The notes under the pieces are model-generated. The model did no database searches. It had not been told where the DNA came from and worked only from the letters and a program-made list of their open reading frames with translations. Below are positions 16,439 to 25,075 of a stretch of DNA of 62,634 nt, piece after piece. Position numbers and translations under genes: made by a program. The stretch's first letter is position 1; each line of letters opens with the position of its first letter. The DNA is taken from assembly GCF_003323715.1 (NCBI RefSeq), contig NZ_QOIN01000058.1, positions 1 to 62,634 on the forward strand, in the 5' to 3' direction. Origin of the DNA: Streptomyces diacarni. Its GTDB lineage: Bacteria; Actinomycetota; Actinomycetes; Streptomycetales; Streptomycetaceae.

Positions 16439-16485
16439 CGCGTCGTCGTCCCCGCGTGCCGTCGGTGCGCGGGGACGACGACGCG
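16439..16485 (+). terminator. Perfect 18-bp stem terminator
   Basis: Arms 16439-16456 and 16468-16485 are exact reverse complements around an 11-base loop. The hairpin follows the 30-residue ORF directly, between it and a convergent regulator gene. Confidence 0.85.
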
Positions 16486-16555
16486 AGACCACGCGGTGAC
16501 AGCATCCGCCCTCAACAGGGCCACGGGGCGGCCCGGCGGACGACAGTGCACCGCG

Positions 16556-17545
16556 TCATCGCTCCACCGCGGGCTGGAGCAGCTCGCCTCGTCCGAGGCC
16601 GCGGCCGAGGGGTGTGAGGGTGTGGATGACGCGGTTGTCGTGGCGCACGCTGACCACGAGCCCCGCCGCGCGGAGCACGGAGACGTGTTCACTCACCGAC
16701 GACGGGGCGATACCGAGGCGGCGGGAGAGGTCGCTGCACGTCGAGGCCGTCTCGACGGCGGCCAGGACCCGGGCTCGCGTACGGCCTACCAGTGCCCCGA
16801 GAGCGCGGGGGTCCTCCGTGGCGAACAAGGGGGAGTGGTCCACGGGGTAGACCACGACCTGCGGCAGTGACGGATCTTCCAGCGCGACGGGCTTGCCCCA
16901 GCAGAACCGGGAGGGGATGAGGCACAGTCCTCGCCCGTTCAGATGGAGATCGCGGGACTCCGGATAGTCCATCTCCAGTACCGGTGCCTGCCAGCGCAGG
17001 TGCGGCCGCAGCGAAGACAGCAGCCCGTGGACGCCGCCGTCCCGAAGAGCCCGCGAGCGTACCGCGCGGTCGGCCTCCACCAGCTTGTCGGTACCTGCCC
17101 AGTCGGGGGCGACCAGTGTGCGGTGCACTGTGTGCACCGCCTGTGCCACCTGCCGGACACGGCCGCTGCGGCCTTCGGCGAGTTCCCGTACCCACATCGG
17201 TGCCCTGCGCCCGTCGAAGGCCTTGACCAGCTCTGGGCGCAGCCGCGCTCGCGGTGTGGCGCACAGCGCCTCGAGCCCGGCCTCCAGGCCGCGTTGCCCC
17301 TCTTGTGGTGTCAGGAAGTCGGGGAAGTAGCCCGTCCGGGGCGGTGCGAGCGCGTGCAGCAGCTGTAGGGCGGATGACAGGGCGTCCGCACGACTCGCCA
17401 GCCGGCCCGCACGCTGCCGCCAGGCGGTGAACGTCTTCGGGCCGCGAGGTGTCAGTTGGTGCCCGGCCAAGACGGTCTCCCACAAGGGATCGGACCCGAT
17501 GGTCACTCGGGTCAGGGCTGTCTCGTCCACGTGTATGCGCAGCAC
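16556..17545 (-). CDS. DUF5937-like protein with C-terminal ArsR-type winged helix (paralogue)
   Basis: The 329-residue protein starts at a GTG (VLRIHVDETALTRVTIG) with GGGGGA just upstream; the start was set by alignment with the paralogue at 9604-10602. Shared features are DPLWE near the N-terminus, YFPDFLTPQEGQRGL, DLHLNGRGLCL, SRFCW, VVYPVDH and a winged helix (TCSDLSRRLGIAPSSVSEH). It probably regulates transcription. It is divergent from a TetR gene, with a perfect palindrome between them. Confidence 0.78.
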   Translation of the reverse strand: MLRIHVDETALTRVTIGSDPLWETVLAGHQLTPRGPKTFTAWRQRAGRLASRADALSSALQLLHALAPPRTGYFPDFLTPQEGQRGLEAGLEALCATPRARLRPELVKAFDGRRAPMWVRELAEGRSGRVRQVAQAVHTVHRTLVAPDWAGTDKLVEADRAVRSRALRDGGVHGLLSSLRPHLRWQAPVLEMDYPESRDLHLNGRGLCLIPSRFCWGKPVALEDPSLPQVVVYPVDHSPLFATEDPRALGALVGRTRARVLAAVETASTCSDLSRRLGIAPSSVSEHVSVLRAAGLVVSVRHDNRVIHTLTPLGRGLGRGELLQPAVER

Positions 17546-17855
17546 ATCTCCCCCTCGTATCCGCCACAGCCCCCCGGCTTGTGGCGCGTGTGTCCGCCGG
17601 CGTGCGGCGGATTCCGGCGCTCCGCGTGCGCCGGAGCAGGCAGCGCGCGACACCGGCTTCGCACGGGGGCCCAGGTCGGGTCGGAGCGGGCCCGGGTGCG
17701 GCGCGGTGGTGAGCAACCCGGTGTTTCAGTGCGGAAGTTGCCACGAGGCGTCTCGTGGAGTGGTCGGCGCGGCCATGTGATTCCCCCCTGCGAGAATCGC
17801 GATTCTCACTTAGGTTAGAGGGGACCGACCTTTTTCCGGGAGGAGAAAACAAGCC
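17546..17855. other. Divergent intergenic region
   Basis: This 310-base gap separates the DUF5937-like gene from a TetR gene. It has no convincing gene. Its only clear element is the 16-bp palindrome at 17792-17807 followed by TTAGGTTAG, which looks like half of an iron-box (DmdR/IdeR-like). Confidence 0.6.
17792..17807. promoter_or_regulatory. Perfect 16-bp palindrome, TetR operator candidate
   Basis: GAGAATCG followed directly by its reverse complement lies 49 bases upstream of the TetR gene at 17856. A gapless palindrome next to a TetR gene is a typical self-regulating operator. Confidence 0.65.
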
Positions 17856-18413
17856 ATGCGAGAAGACAGCTTCTCATACGTGGTCGACGTTGCCGATGAG
17901 TTGTTCTTCGAACATGGAGTCCGTGCGGTGACGATGGAGCGTGTCCGGGAGGTCTCCGGCGTGCCACTGCGGCAGCTCTACCGCATGTTCCGCTCCAAGG
18001 ACGAGCTGCTGACAGCCTGTCTGAAGCAGCGGGATCGCACCGCCCGTGGGGCTCTCCACGCCTACGCGGGCCGGTACGCCGATCCGGGCGACAACGTGCT
18101 CGCGATCTTCGACTTCCTCGACGACTGGTTCCGTCGGCCGGGCTTCCACGGGTGCGTCTTCGCGGGTGCTTTCGGCGAGGTGGGGGGCGCGGCGCCCGAG
18201 GTGGTGGAGGTGGTTCAGCATCACAAGCAGCAGCTGCTGGAGCTGTTCACGGATTTGGCGAAACAGACGGACGTCGTGGACCCCGACGAGGTCGGGAAAC
18301 AACTGGCTGTGCTGTTCGACGGGGCCATGGCCATCGCGACCTTCACAGGGAACACGGAGGCCGCACGGCACGCCCGTCAGGCAGCGCAAGCCGTGCTCGC
18401 AGCAGCGCGCTGA
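17856..18413 (+). CDS. TetR-family transcriptional regulator
   Basis: The 185-residue protein has the TetR DNA-binding domain (VADELFFEHGVRAVTMERV, then VPLRQLYRMFRSKDELL) and a C-terminal domain with GFHGCVFAGAFGEVG. The latter resembles TetR_C regulators controlling reductases and efflux. GGGAGGAG precedes the ATG. Its target is unclear: the upstream DUF5937-like gene is divergent and the downstream Lrp gene convergent. A palindrome upstream suggests autoregulation. Confidence 0.88.
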   Translation: MREDSFSYVVDVADELFFEHGVRAVTMERVREVSGVPLRQLYRMFRSKDELLTACLKQRDRTARGALHAYAGRYADPGDNVLAIFDFLDDWFRRPGFHGCVFAGAFGEVGGAAPEVVEVVQHHKQQLLELFTDLAKQTDVVDPDEVGKQLAVLFDGAMAIATFTGNTEAARHARQAAQAVLAAAR

Positions 18414-18503
18414 CAGCGCCCGGCTTCCGCGGGCGGTGCGCAGCAGCGGGCCGGAGAGCAGCGGAAAGACGCGCCCGCGCACTCCGTGTCCCCTTACGTC
18501 GAT

Positions 18504-19409
18504 TTACGTCGTTGTCCGCGCGATGCCCCGGGAGTAGTGCTCCTTGAACACCTCCAGGTGCGCCCACGTGGTCAGCCCGCGGACCTCGTCGAGTGCCTTG
18601 ATCTGCTCCGTGACGTGGTGCAGGCGCGTGGTCGAGTCGGAGCCGAGGGTGAGCACCAGGTCGTAGCGGCCGACGGTGCGGGCGACGAACTCCACTCCGG
18701 GCAGCGCGGCGAGGAACGCGGTGACGCGCTCGTCGTCCCCGCCGAGGTTCAGCCCCGCGCCCAGAGCCGGCCTGCCGCTGCCTGTGCCGCGCCGCACCAC
18801 GGCGGCGACGTGCAGGGCTCGGTTGTCGACGAGCCGGCTGACCCGGGCGCGGACGGCGCTCGGTGACATGCCGACGCGGCGGGCCAGTTCGACGAACGAC
18901 ATGCGGCCGTCGTGCTCCAGCAGTTCGATGAGGCGCAGATCGGTGTCGTTGACGTGCACGTCGCCGCGGATCGGTCCCTGCGGCATGAAGACCGACGTGA
19001 CGACGTCGGTGTACAAGAGCGTGTTGACCGCCCGCACCCGGGGCTGGGCGCGGAGATGGGCGAGCGCGTCGTACAGTTCGCGGTCGCTGGGGACGCGCAG
19101 CTCCGCGACGAGGTCGTAGGCGCCGCTGACCGCGGAGACGAAGACCGACGCGTCCGTCGCGCACAGCGCGCCGACCACGTCGTCGGCGGGCCCCGAGACG
19201 GCGACGGAGACGTGGGCGAGCGAGGTGAGCCCGAGGAGCTGGGGATGCGCCACGGCTGCGATCCCCACGGCACCCGAGTCGAGCAGCGCCTGTACCCGCG
19301 CCGAGACGGCCGTCCTCGGCGCACCCACCCGGGTGGCCAGCTCGCTGTAGCTCGCCCTGCCGTCCTGCTGGAGCGCGGCGATGAGGCGTGCGTCCAGATC
19401 CTCACTCAT
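18504..19409 (-). CDS. Lrp/AsnC regulator with two tandem Lrp halves
   Basis: The 301-residue protein is twice the usual Lrp length and contains two full modules. The first is LDARLIAALQQDGRASYSEL with an RAM-like domain; the second begins LRLIELLEHDGRMSFVEL, with MSPSAVRARVSRL and its own effector-like half. Such fused Lrp proteins are frequent in actinobacteria. It is divergent from an amidohydrolase-symporter operon and is the obvious regulator of it. Confidence 0.9.
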   Translation of the reverse strand: MSEDLDARLIAALQQDGRASYSELATRVGAPRTAVSARVQALLDSGAVGIAAVAHPQLLGLTSLAHVSVAVSGPADDVVGALCATDASVFVSAVSGAYDLVAELRVPSDRELYDALAHLRAQPRVRAVNTLLYTDVVTSVFMPQGPIRGDVHVNDTDLRLIELLEHDGRMSFVELARRVGMSPSAVRARVSRLVDNRALHVAAVVRRGTGSGRPALGAGLNLGGDDERVTAFLAALPGVEFVARTVGRYDLVLTLGSDSTTRLHHVTEQIKALDEVRGLTTWAHLEVFKEHYSRGIARTTT

Positions 19410-19423
19410 GAGTGCCGAGACCC

Positions 19424-19441
19424 AATCTTTACGAAGTGATT
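19424..19441. promoter_or_regulatory. Weak inverted repeat near the Lrp start
   Basis: AATC-N10-GATT spans this interval in an AT-richer patch just upstream of the Lrp gene. Lrp sites are often weakly symmetrical and AT-rich. Tentative. Confidence 0.3.
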
Positions 19442-19488
19442 CCGTGCTCGTGCGGGAACAAGTCTACGGTTGACGCGGGTACGGGGAG

Positions 19489-19507
19489 CTGATCAGCAGC
19501 AGATCAG
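19489..19507. promoter_or_regulatory. Inverted repeat in the Lrp/amidohydrolase intergenic region
   Basis: CTGATC-N7-GATCAG lies between the divergent Lrp and amidohydrolase genes. It is a candidate Lrp operator; the arms are perfect but short. Confidence 0.45.
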
Positions 19508-19634
19508 TGTTCGAGAGTGACAAAAACGCGGCGACGCATGCGCGGAGCAGCGCACATGGCATTGCTGAGGAGGATGGACGGTCCTACGGTGCCGACCATC
19601 GCACACGCCCCCGACACCCGGCACGAGGAATCAC

Positions 19635-21332
19635 ATGCGCGCACTGCGCCACCAGGAGACGTCAGTCCTGGACGCGACCACCACCCTGTTCACCGGCGCC
19701 ACCCTGCGTACCGTCGACCCGGACACCGACGACGCCGAGGCGTTCCTCGTGCACGGTAACCGGTTCGGCGCCGTCGGCACTGTTCGCGCATGCCGGGCCG
19801 CGGCGGCACGGCTCGGCCGCACGGCCGAGGAGGTGGACCTCGGCGGCGCCGTCGTGGTGCCGGGCTTCGTCGACCCGCACGCCCACCCCCTGATGTACGG
19901 CCAGATGATGAGCTGGGTCGACTGCGGGCCCGACAAGGCGGCCGACATCCCCGCCATCGTCGCCCTGCTGCGCGCGGCGGCCGACACCCTGCCGCCCGGA
20001 CGGCCGGTGCGCGGCTACGGCTACGAGCACCGCAACCTCACCGAGCGCCGGCACCCCACCAGGGCGGAGCTCGACCAGGTCAGCACGGACCGCGACGTGT
20101 ACCTGATGAACGCCAGCGGCCACGGCGGCGTCGTCAACAGCACCACCCTGGCGCGGCACGGTGTCACCCGGGACACCCCGGATCCGGAGGGCGGCACGTT
20201 CTTCCGCGACGCCGAGGGGGAGCTGACCGGCGAGGTCTCCGACGCCGCCTGCAACATCCTCACCGGCGTCGGCGGCGTCAAGATCGGCCGTCACGGTCCG
20301 AACTTCCACCTCGGGGACGAGCCCGCTGAGCACCTGCGGCAACTGCGCGCCGCGCAAGAGCGGTTCCTCGCCGGCGGCGTGACGACCATCGGCGACTGCC
20401 AGGTGACCCGCCGCGAGTTCGACACCTACCTGCGGCTGGCCGACGCCGGCGAGCTGCGCACCCGCGTCGGCATGTATCTGCTCAGCCACCTGCTGGACCA
20501 GGTGATCGAGGCCGGCATGCACGGTGCGTTCGGCAACGCCCGGCTCTCCTTCGCGGGGATCAAGTTCTACGCGGACGGCACCCTCGGCGGCTGGACGGCC
20601 TACTTCCCCGACGGCTATGTCGGTGACCCCTGCCGCACCGGGCAGCTCTACCACGAGCCGGAGGCCTACCGCGAGCTCATCGCCAGGGCGCACGCGGTGG
20701 GGCTGCAGACGGCCACCCACGCCCAGTCGCCGGACGCGATAGAGATGGTGCTCGACGCCGTCGAGGCAGCGCAGGAGCGCCACTCCCGCCCCGACACCCG
20801 GCACCGGATCGAGCACTGCGGGCTGCCGACGCCCGCACAGATCGCGCGCATGCGCCGGTTGGGCGTCCACCCGGTCAACCAGACCCAGCACTACTACAAC
20901 TGGGGCGAAGGCGTCACCGAGGCCATCGGCACCCCCGGGGAGCGGTTCAACCCGCTCGGGGAGTTCCTGGAGGCCGGGGTGCCTGTCACGCTCAGCTCCG
21001 ACGCGCCGGTCGCCGAACCGAAGCCGCTGGAGGCGGTGCAGGCGGCCGTCACCCGCGTCACCCGGCGCGGGCACCGGCTGGGCGAGGCCTCCCTGCGGAT
21101 CCCCGCCGCCGACGCGCTCGCCGCGCACACGCTCGGCGGGGCGCGCACCCTGGGCCGCGAGCACGAGATCGGCAGCATCACCCCGGGCAAGCTGGCCGAC
21201 TTCACCGTCTTGGGTGCCGACCCGCTCACCGTCGACCCCGCGTCCATCGCCGCGATCGACGTCCTCCAGACGTGGGTCGACGGCGCGCTCCAGCACTCCA
21301 CCACAGCCACGTCGACCGAGGGGCAGTCGTGA
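19635..21332 (+). CDS. Amidohydrolase, YtcJ/Amidohydro_3 type
   Basis: The 565-residue protein has the metal-dependent amidohydrolase signature DPHAHPLMYG near the N-terminus, a region KFYADGTLGGWT, HRIEHCGLPT with a catalytic His, and SSDAPVAEPKPLEA. The C-terminal composite domain ends ITPGKLADFTVLGADP. Members (YtcJ, N-substituted formamide deformylase) cleave amide or formamide bonds in the cytoplasm; the substrate is unknown. ATG at 19635 follows GAGGAA. The symporter downstream overlaps its stop by 4 bases, so uptake and hydrolysis are coupled. Confidence 0.9.
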   Translation: MRALRHQETSVLDATTTLFTGATLRTVDPDTDDAEAFLVHGNRFGAVGTVRACRAAAARLGRTAEEVDLGGAVVVPGFVDPHAHPLMYGQMMSWVDCGPDKAADIPAIVALLRAAADTLPPGRPVRGYGYEHRNLTERRHPTRAELDQVSTDRDVYLMNASGHGGVVNSTTLARHGVTRDTPDPEGGTFFRDAEGELTGEVSDAACNILTGVGGVKIGRHGPNFHLGDEPAEHLRQLRAAQERFLAGGVTTIGDCQVTRREFDTYLRLADAGELRTRVGMYLLSHLLDQVIEAGMHGAFGNARLSFAGIKFYADGTLGGWTAYFPDGYVGDPCRTGQLYHEPEAYRELIARAHAVGLQTATHAQSPDAIEMVLDAVEAAQERHSRPDTRHRIEHCGLPTPAQIARMRRLGVHPVNQTQHYYNWGEGVTEAIGTPGERFNPLGEFLEAGVPVTLSSDAPVAEPKPLEAVQAAVTRVTRRGHRLGEASLRIPAADALAAHTLGGARTLGREHEIGSITPGKLADFTVLGADPLTVDPASIAAIDVLQTWVDGALQHSTTATSTEGQS

Positions 21333-22651
21333 CGCACCACGCTCAATCCCGCAAGGCGCGCAAGGCGGGTATCGCCGCGTTCGTCGGAACCACCATCGAG
21401 TGGTACGACTTCTACGTCTACGCCACCGCCGCGTCCCTCGTCTTCGGCAGCGTCTTCTTCCCCGAGGGGACCGACCGGCTCACCGGCATCGCCGCCGCCT
21501 TCGCCACGTACGCGGTCGGATTCTTCGCGCGGCCGCTCGGCGGCGTCGTCTTCGGCCACATCGGCGACCGGTTCGGCCGGCGCAGCGCGCTCGTGATCAC
21601 CCTGACCATGATGGGCGCCGCGACGTTCCTGGTCGGCCTGCTGCCCACGTACTCCGGCGTCGGCGTGCTCGCCCCGATCCTGCTCGTCCTGCTCCGCTTC
21701 GTGCAGGGCATCGCGGTCGGCGGCGAATGGGGCGGTGCCGTGCTGATGGCCGTCGAGCACGCGCCGGAGGAGAAGAAGACCTTCTACGGCGGCTTCGCCC
21801 AGCTCGGCAACCCCGCCGGGGCCCTCCTGTCCACCGGCCTGTTCAGCCTGCTGTCCACGTTCGGCGGCGACGCGCTCAAGGAGTGGGCGTGGCGCGTGCC
21901 GTTCCTGCTGTCCGCGGTGCTCATCGTCATCGGCGTCCTCATCCGGCTCAAGGTCGAGGAGTCGCCGGTCTTCGAGGCCGAGCCCGAACCGGACGAGGGC
22001 CTGCCCCTGACGTACGCGCTGAAGACGAACTGGAAACCCATCCTGCTGGGCATCGGCACGCTGCCGATCGCGGTGGGCGGCTACTACCTGGTGACCACGT
22101 TCATCACCGCGTACGCCACCGACCCCAGCGTGGGGCTCTCGGAGACGGTGGTGCTCAACGCGCTCAGCGTCGCGGCCGTCGTCGAACTCGTCGCCACGCT
22201 GGGCGTCGCGTGGCTGGGCGACAAGCTCGGGCGCGTCCGCGTCGTCATCTGGGGCCTGGCCGCGGTGGCCGTGCTGGCCACGCCGCAGTTCCTGGTGGTC
22301 TCCTCCGGCTCGACCGTGCTGATCTTCCTGGTCTTCGCGGCGATGCGGCTGTTCATGGCGGCGACGTACGGCCCCGTGGCCGCCGTGCTGGCCCAGATGT
22401 TCCGCCCCCAGGCGCGTTACACCAGCATCTCGGTGACCTACCAGGTGGCGGGGGCGCTGTTCGGCGGCCTGTCACCCGTGGTCTCGACGCTGATGTTCCA
22501 GGCGACCGACAGCATCGTCCCGGTCATCGTGCTGCTCGTCGCCATGTGCGCGCTGAGCATCGCGTGCCTGCTCAAGGCACCGCAGCACACCGACGACGCC
22601 ACCCCCGCGGACAGCGGTACGCCGACGGCACCCGCCTCCACGGCGTCCTGA
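21329..22651 (+). CDS. MFS symporter, metabolite:H+ symporter (MHS) family
   Basis: The 440-residue protein has about twelve membrane segments. It carries the MHS hallmark GTTIEWYDFYVYATAASLVF at its N-terminus, the loop motif GDRFGRRSAL and RFVQGIAVGGEWGGAVL. Members import organic acids or betaines with protons. The GTG start overlaps the amidohydrolase stop (GTGA). It likely supplies the amidohydrolase substrate under Lrp control. Confidence 0.92.
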   Translation: MTHHAQSRKARKAGIAAFVGTTIEWYDFYVYATAASLVFGSVFFPEGTDRLTGIAAAFATYAVGFFARPLGGVVFGHIGDRFGRRSALVITLTMMGAATFLVGLLPTYSGVGVLAPILLVLLRFVQGIAVGGEWGGAVLMAVEHAPEEKKTFYGGFAQLGNPAGALLSTGLFSLLSTFGGDALKEWAWRVPFLLSAVLIVIGVLIRLKVEESPVFEAEPEPDEGLPLTYALKTNWKPILLGIGTLPIAVGGYYLVTTFITAYATDPSVGLSETVVLNALSVAAVVELVATLGVAWLGDKLGRVRVVIWGLAAVAVLATPQFLVVSSGSTVLIFLVFAAMRLFMAATYGPVAAVLAQMFRPQARYTSISVTYQVAGALFGGLSPVVSTLMFQATDSIVPVIVLLVAMCALSIACLLKAPQHTDDATPADSGTPTAPASTAS

Positions 22652-22708
22652 GAGAGGCGGGCTCCCTCCAGCCGTGGGCCCTCCACGCCATGATCCAGCC
22701 GTCGGCCC

Positions 22709-23539
22709 TCAGCCGCGGGCGATGCGGCGGTAGCGGCCCACGGCGATCGGCATGAACACCGCGATCACCCCCAACGCGCACAACAGGGCGTACCCCGTGG
22801 CGTGTTCGACCGGCCAGCTCTGCGGCGGGGCGACCGCCGCGGGAGCGTCGTTGCCGAAGAGGGACCGGGCGGCCGTCGCCGTCGCCGAGACAGGGTTCCA
22901 CTCGGCCACCACGCGCAGCGGTCCCGGCATCGAGGTGACCGAGACGAACGCCGACGAGACGAAGGTGATCGGGAACAGCCAGACCAGGCCCGCGCTCTGG
23001 GCGACCTCCACGCTGCGGGCCACCAGGCCGACCGTCGCACCGACCCACGACATGGCGAAGGCGAAGACGAGCACCAGGAGATAGCCCCGTACCGCGTCGA
23101 GCGCGGTGCCCTCGACGCGCCACCCCACCAGCAGCCCGCACAGCGAGGTCACCGTGAGGGTCACGGCGCTCATGGCCAGGTCGGAGAGCGTGCGGCCGAG
23201 GATGACCGAGCCGCGCGGCATCGGCAGGGCACGGAAGCGGTCGACCATGCCCTTGTCCATGTCACTGGCGAGCCCGATGGCGGTGAACGAGGCGTTGAAG
23301 GTGACGGCCTGGGCGAAGATGCCGCCCATCAGGAAGGAGCGGTAGCCGTCGCCGCCCAGGCTGCCGCCGAAGACGTAGGCGAGCAGCAGGACGAACATCA
23401 GCGGCTGGATCAGCGCGGCGATGACGGAACCAGGGGTACGCCGCAGATTGAGCAGGTTGCGCCAGGCGATGATCATGCCGTCGCGGACGGTTCTGGCCGG
23501 ACCCGCCGCGGGCGCTGCAGCGGGGCTCAGGGCCGCCAT
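22709..23539 (-). CDS. ABC-2 type transporter permease, DrrB-like
   Basis: The 276-residue membrane protein has six predicted segments and the ABC-2 features of drug-resistance permeases: IIAWRNLLNLRRTPGSVI at the start, GIFAQAVTFNASFT, FRALPMPRGSVILGRTLSD and VAEWNPVSATATAARSLFG. It pairs with the ATPase encoded just upstream (13-base overlap) and is the last gene of the NRPS operon. It probably exports the NRPS product. Confidence 0.92.
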   Translation of the reverse strand: MAALSPAAAPAAGPARTVRDGMIIAWRNLLNLRRTPGSVIAALIQPLMFVLLLAYVFGGSLGGDGYRSFLMGGIFAQAVTFNASFTAIGLASDMDKGMVDRFRALPMPRGSVILGRTLSDLAMSAVTLTVTSLCGLLVGWRVEGTALDAVRGYLLVLVFAFAMSWVGATVGLVARSVEVAQSAGLVWLFPITFVSSAFVSVTSMPGPLRVVAEWNPVSATATAARSLFGNDAPAAVAPPQSWPVEHATGYALLCALGVIAVFMPIAVGRYRRIARG

Positions 23540-24801
23540 GCGTGTGCGCCTCCCTTCCGTGCTCGTTCGGTCCCGCGCCGGCGTGAGAACACCCTGCGCC
23601 TGCCGCCTTCCGACGGCCCGGAACCGGATGGTCGGGCTGCGGACGGCCCGGCTGCGGACGGCCCGGCTCCGGGCGCCGGGGCAGCGGGTGCCGCGGCGCC
23701 CGGGGTGCTCCCCGCCCCGGGCGAAGCACCCGAGGCGCCGCCGGTGAGGGTGAGGAACACGTCGTCCAGGGTGGGCGGGGCGAGGGCGACATCGCGGACG
23801 TCGACCCGCTCGGCCGCCAGGCTCTCCAGCGCCGTGCGCAGCGCGTCGGTCCCGTGTTCGGTCGCCACGGTCACGCTCCCGGTGCGCGGGTCGAGTGCGG
23901 GGCGGTGCGGTCCGAGCGCGGCAAGAGCCTCGCAGGCGCGCCCGCGGGCGGCCGGGTCGGTCACCGTGAGGGTGATGCGCTCGCCACCCACGGCCGCCTT
24001 CAGCTCGGGCGCGGTGCCACGGGCGATGACCCTGCCATGGTCGATGACGGAGATGGTGTCGGCCAGGGCGTCGGCCTCCTCCAGGTACTGGGTCGTCAGC
24101 AGCACGGTCGTGCCCTGGGCGACCAGTTCCTGCACGGCCTCCCAGGTGTCGTTGCGCCCGCGTGGGTCCAGGCCTGTGGTGGGCTCGTCGAGGAAGACCA
24201 CCTCGGGGCGTGCGGCGAGCGCGCCTGCCAGGTCCAGGCGACGGCGCATGCCGCCGGAGAAGCCGCCGCTGGGCCGGTCGGCGGCCTCGCCGAGGGCGAA
24301 GCGCTCCAGCAGGCCGGCCGTGTGCGCGCGGGCCGTCCGGCGGCCCATGCCGTACAGCCGGGCGACGAGATAGAGGTTCTCCCGCGCGGTGAGCCGCTCG
24401 TCGACGGCCGCGTACTGGCCTGACAGGCCGATGCGCGCCCGCACCGCGGACGGCTCGCCGACCACGTCGTACCCGGCGACCCGCGCGCGGCCGCCGTCCG
24501 GGCGCAGCAGCGTGGTCAGGATCCGCACCGTGGTGGTCTTGCCCGCGCCGTTGGGGCCGAGCAGCCCCAGCACGCTTCCCGCGGGTACCCGGAGGTCGAC
24601 ACCGGCCAGCGCGACCTTGTCGCCGAACCTGCGGGTCAGCCCCTCGGCGCTGATCGCCTCGCCGCCGCCCGACGCGGCCGCCACGGGCGGGACCAGCGGG
24701 TGCGGTCCGGCGCGGGGCGGCCGCGGCGCGGGCTCGGGCAGCGGCGCCCTGGCGGGGCCGAGGTGCGCCGCCGGGCGCGTGCGCGGCTGTGCGGGACTCA
24801 C
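23527..24801 (-). CDS. ABC transporter ATP-binding protein, DrrA-like
   Basis: The 424-residue protein has Walker A (LLGPNGAGKTTT), Q-loop region LSGQYAAVD, signature SGGMRRRLDLA, Walker B VVFLDEPTTGLDP and an H-loop-like TTQYLEEAD. The DrrA-type C-terminal region includes LAPPTLDDVFLTLTG. An unusual N-terminal extension of about 45 residues and a Pro/Ala/Gly-rich tail flank the domain. GTG at 24801 overlaps the MbtH stop by 4 bases. It powers the DrrB-like permease. Confidence 0.92.
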   Translation of the reverse strand: MSPAQPRTRPAAHLGPARAPLPEPAPRPPRAGPHPLVPPVAAASGGGEAISAEGLTRRFGDKVALAGVDLRVPAGSVLGLLGPNGAGKTTTVRILTTLLRPDGGRARVAGYDVVGEPSAVRARIGLSGQYAAVDERLTARENLYLVARLYGMGRRTARAHTAGLLERFALGEAADRPSGGFSGGMRRRLDLAGALAARPEVVFLDEPTTGLDPRGRNDTWEAVQELVAQGTTVLLTTQYLEEADALADTISVIDHGRVIARGTAPELKAAVGGERITLTVTDPAARGRACEALAALGPHRPALDPRTGSVTVATEHGTDALRTALESLAAERVDVRDVALAPPTLDDVFLTLTGGASGASPGAGSTPGAAAPAAPAPGAGPSAAGPSAARPSGSGPSEGGRRRVFSRRRGTERARKGGAHAWRP

Positions 24802-25001
24802 CGTGAGGCCAGCGCGCTCAGCGGCGTCAGGTCGGTCCAGTGCGCGTCGACGTACTGGACGCAGTCCTCCTGGCCGGCCGGGCCGTGGACGGCGCGCCAG
24901 CCGGCCGGGATCTCCGCGAACGAAGGCCACAGCGAGTGCTGTCCCTCGTCGTTGACCAGGACGCGGTGCTGGATGTCGGGGTTGTCGAAGGGGTTGGTCA
25001 C
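24798..25001 (-). CDS. MbtH-family NRPS partner protein
   Basis: This 67-residue protein starts at GTG (VTNPFDNPDIQHRVLVND) and has the invariant MbtH pattern: SLWPSFAEIPAGWRAVHG with the conserved tryptophans, then CVQYVDAHWTDLTPLSA. MbtH proteins bind adenylation domains and help them fold or work. It lies 74 bases after the NRPS and overlaps the ABC ATPase gene. AAGGAGAG precedes the start. Confidence 0.95.
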   Translation of the reverse strand: MTNPFDNPDIQHRVLVNDEGQHSLWPSFAEIPAGWRAVHGPAGQEDCVQYVDAHWTDLTPLSALASR

Positions 25002-25075
25002 GTCGGTGCTCTCCTTGGGGAAATGGGTGGTTGGTGGCACGGCGATGGTGCACGTGCCGGGACGGGGGCAGAAGG

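Noticed and set aside
17810..17818. TTAGGTTAG as a full iron box
   Set aside because: Only half of the palindrome is present.
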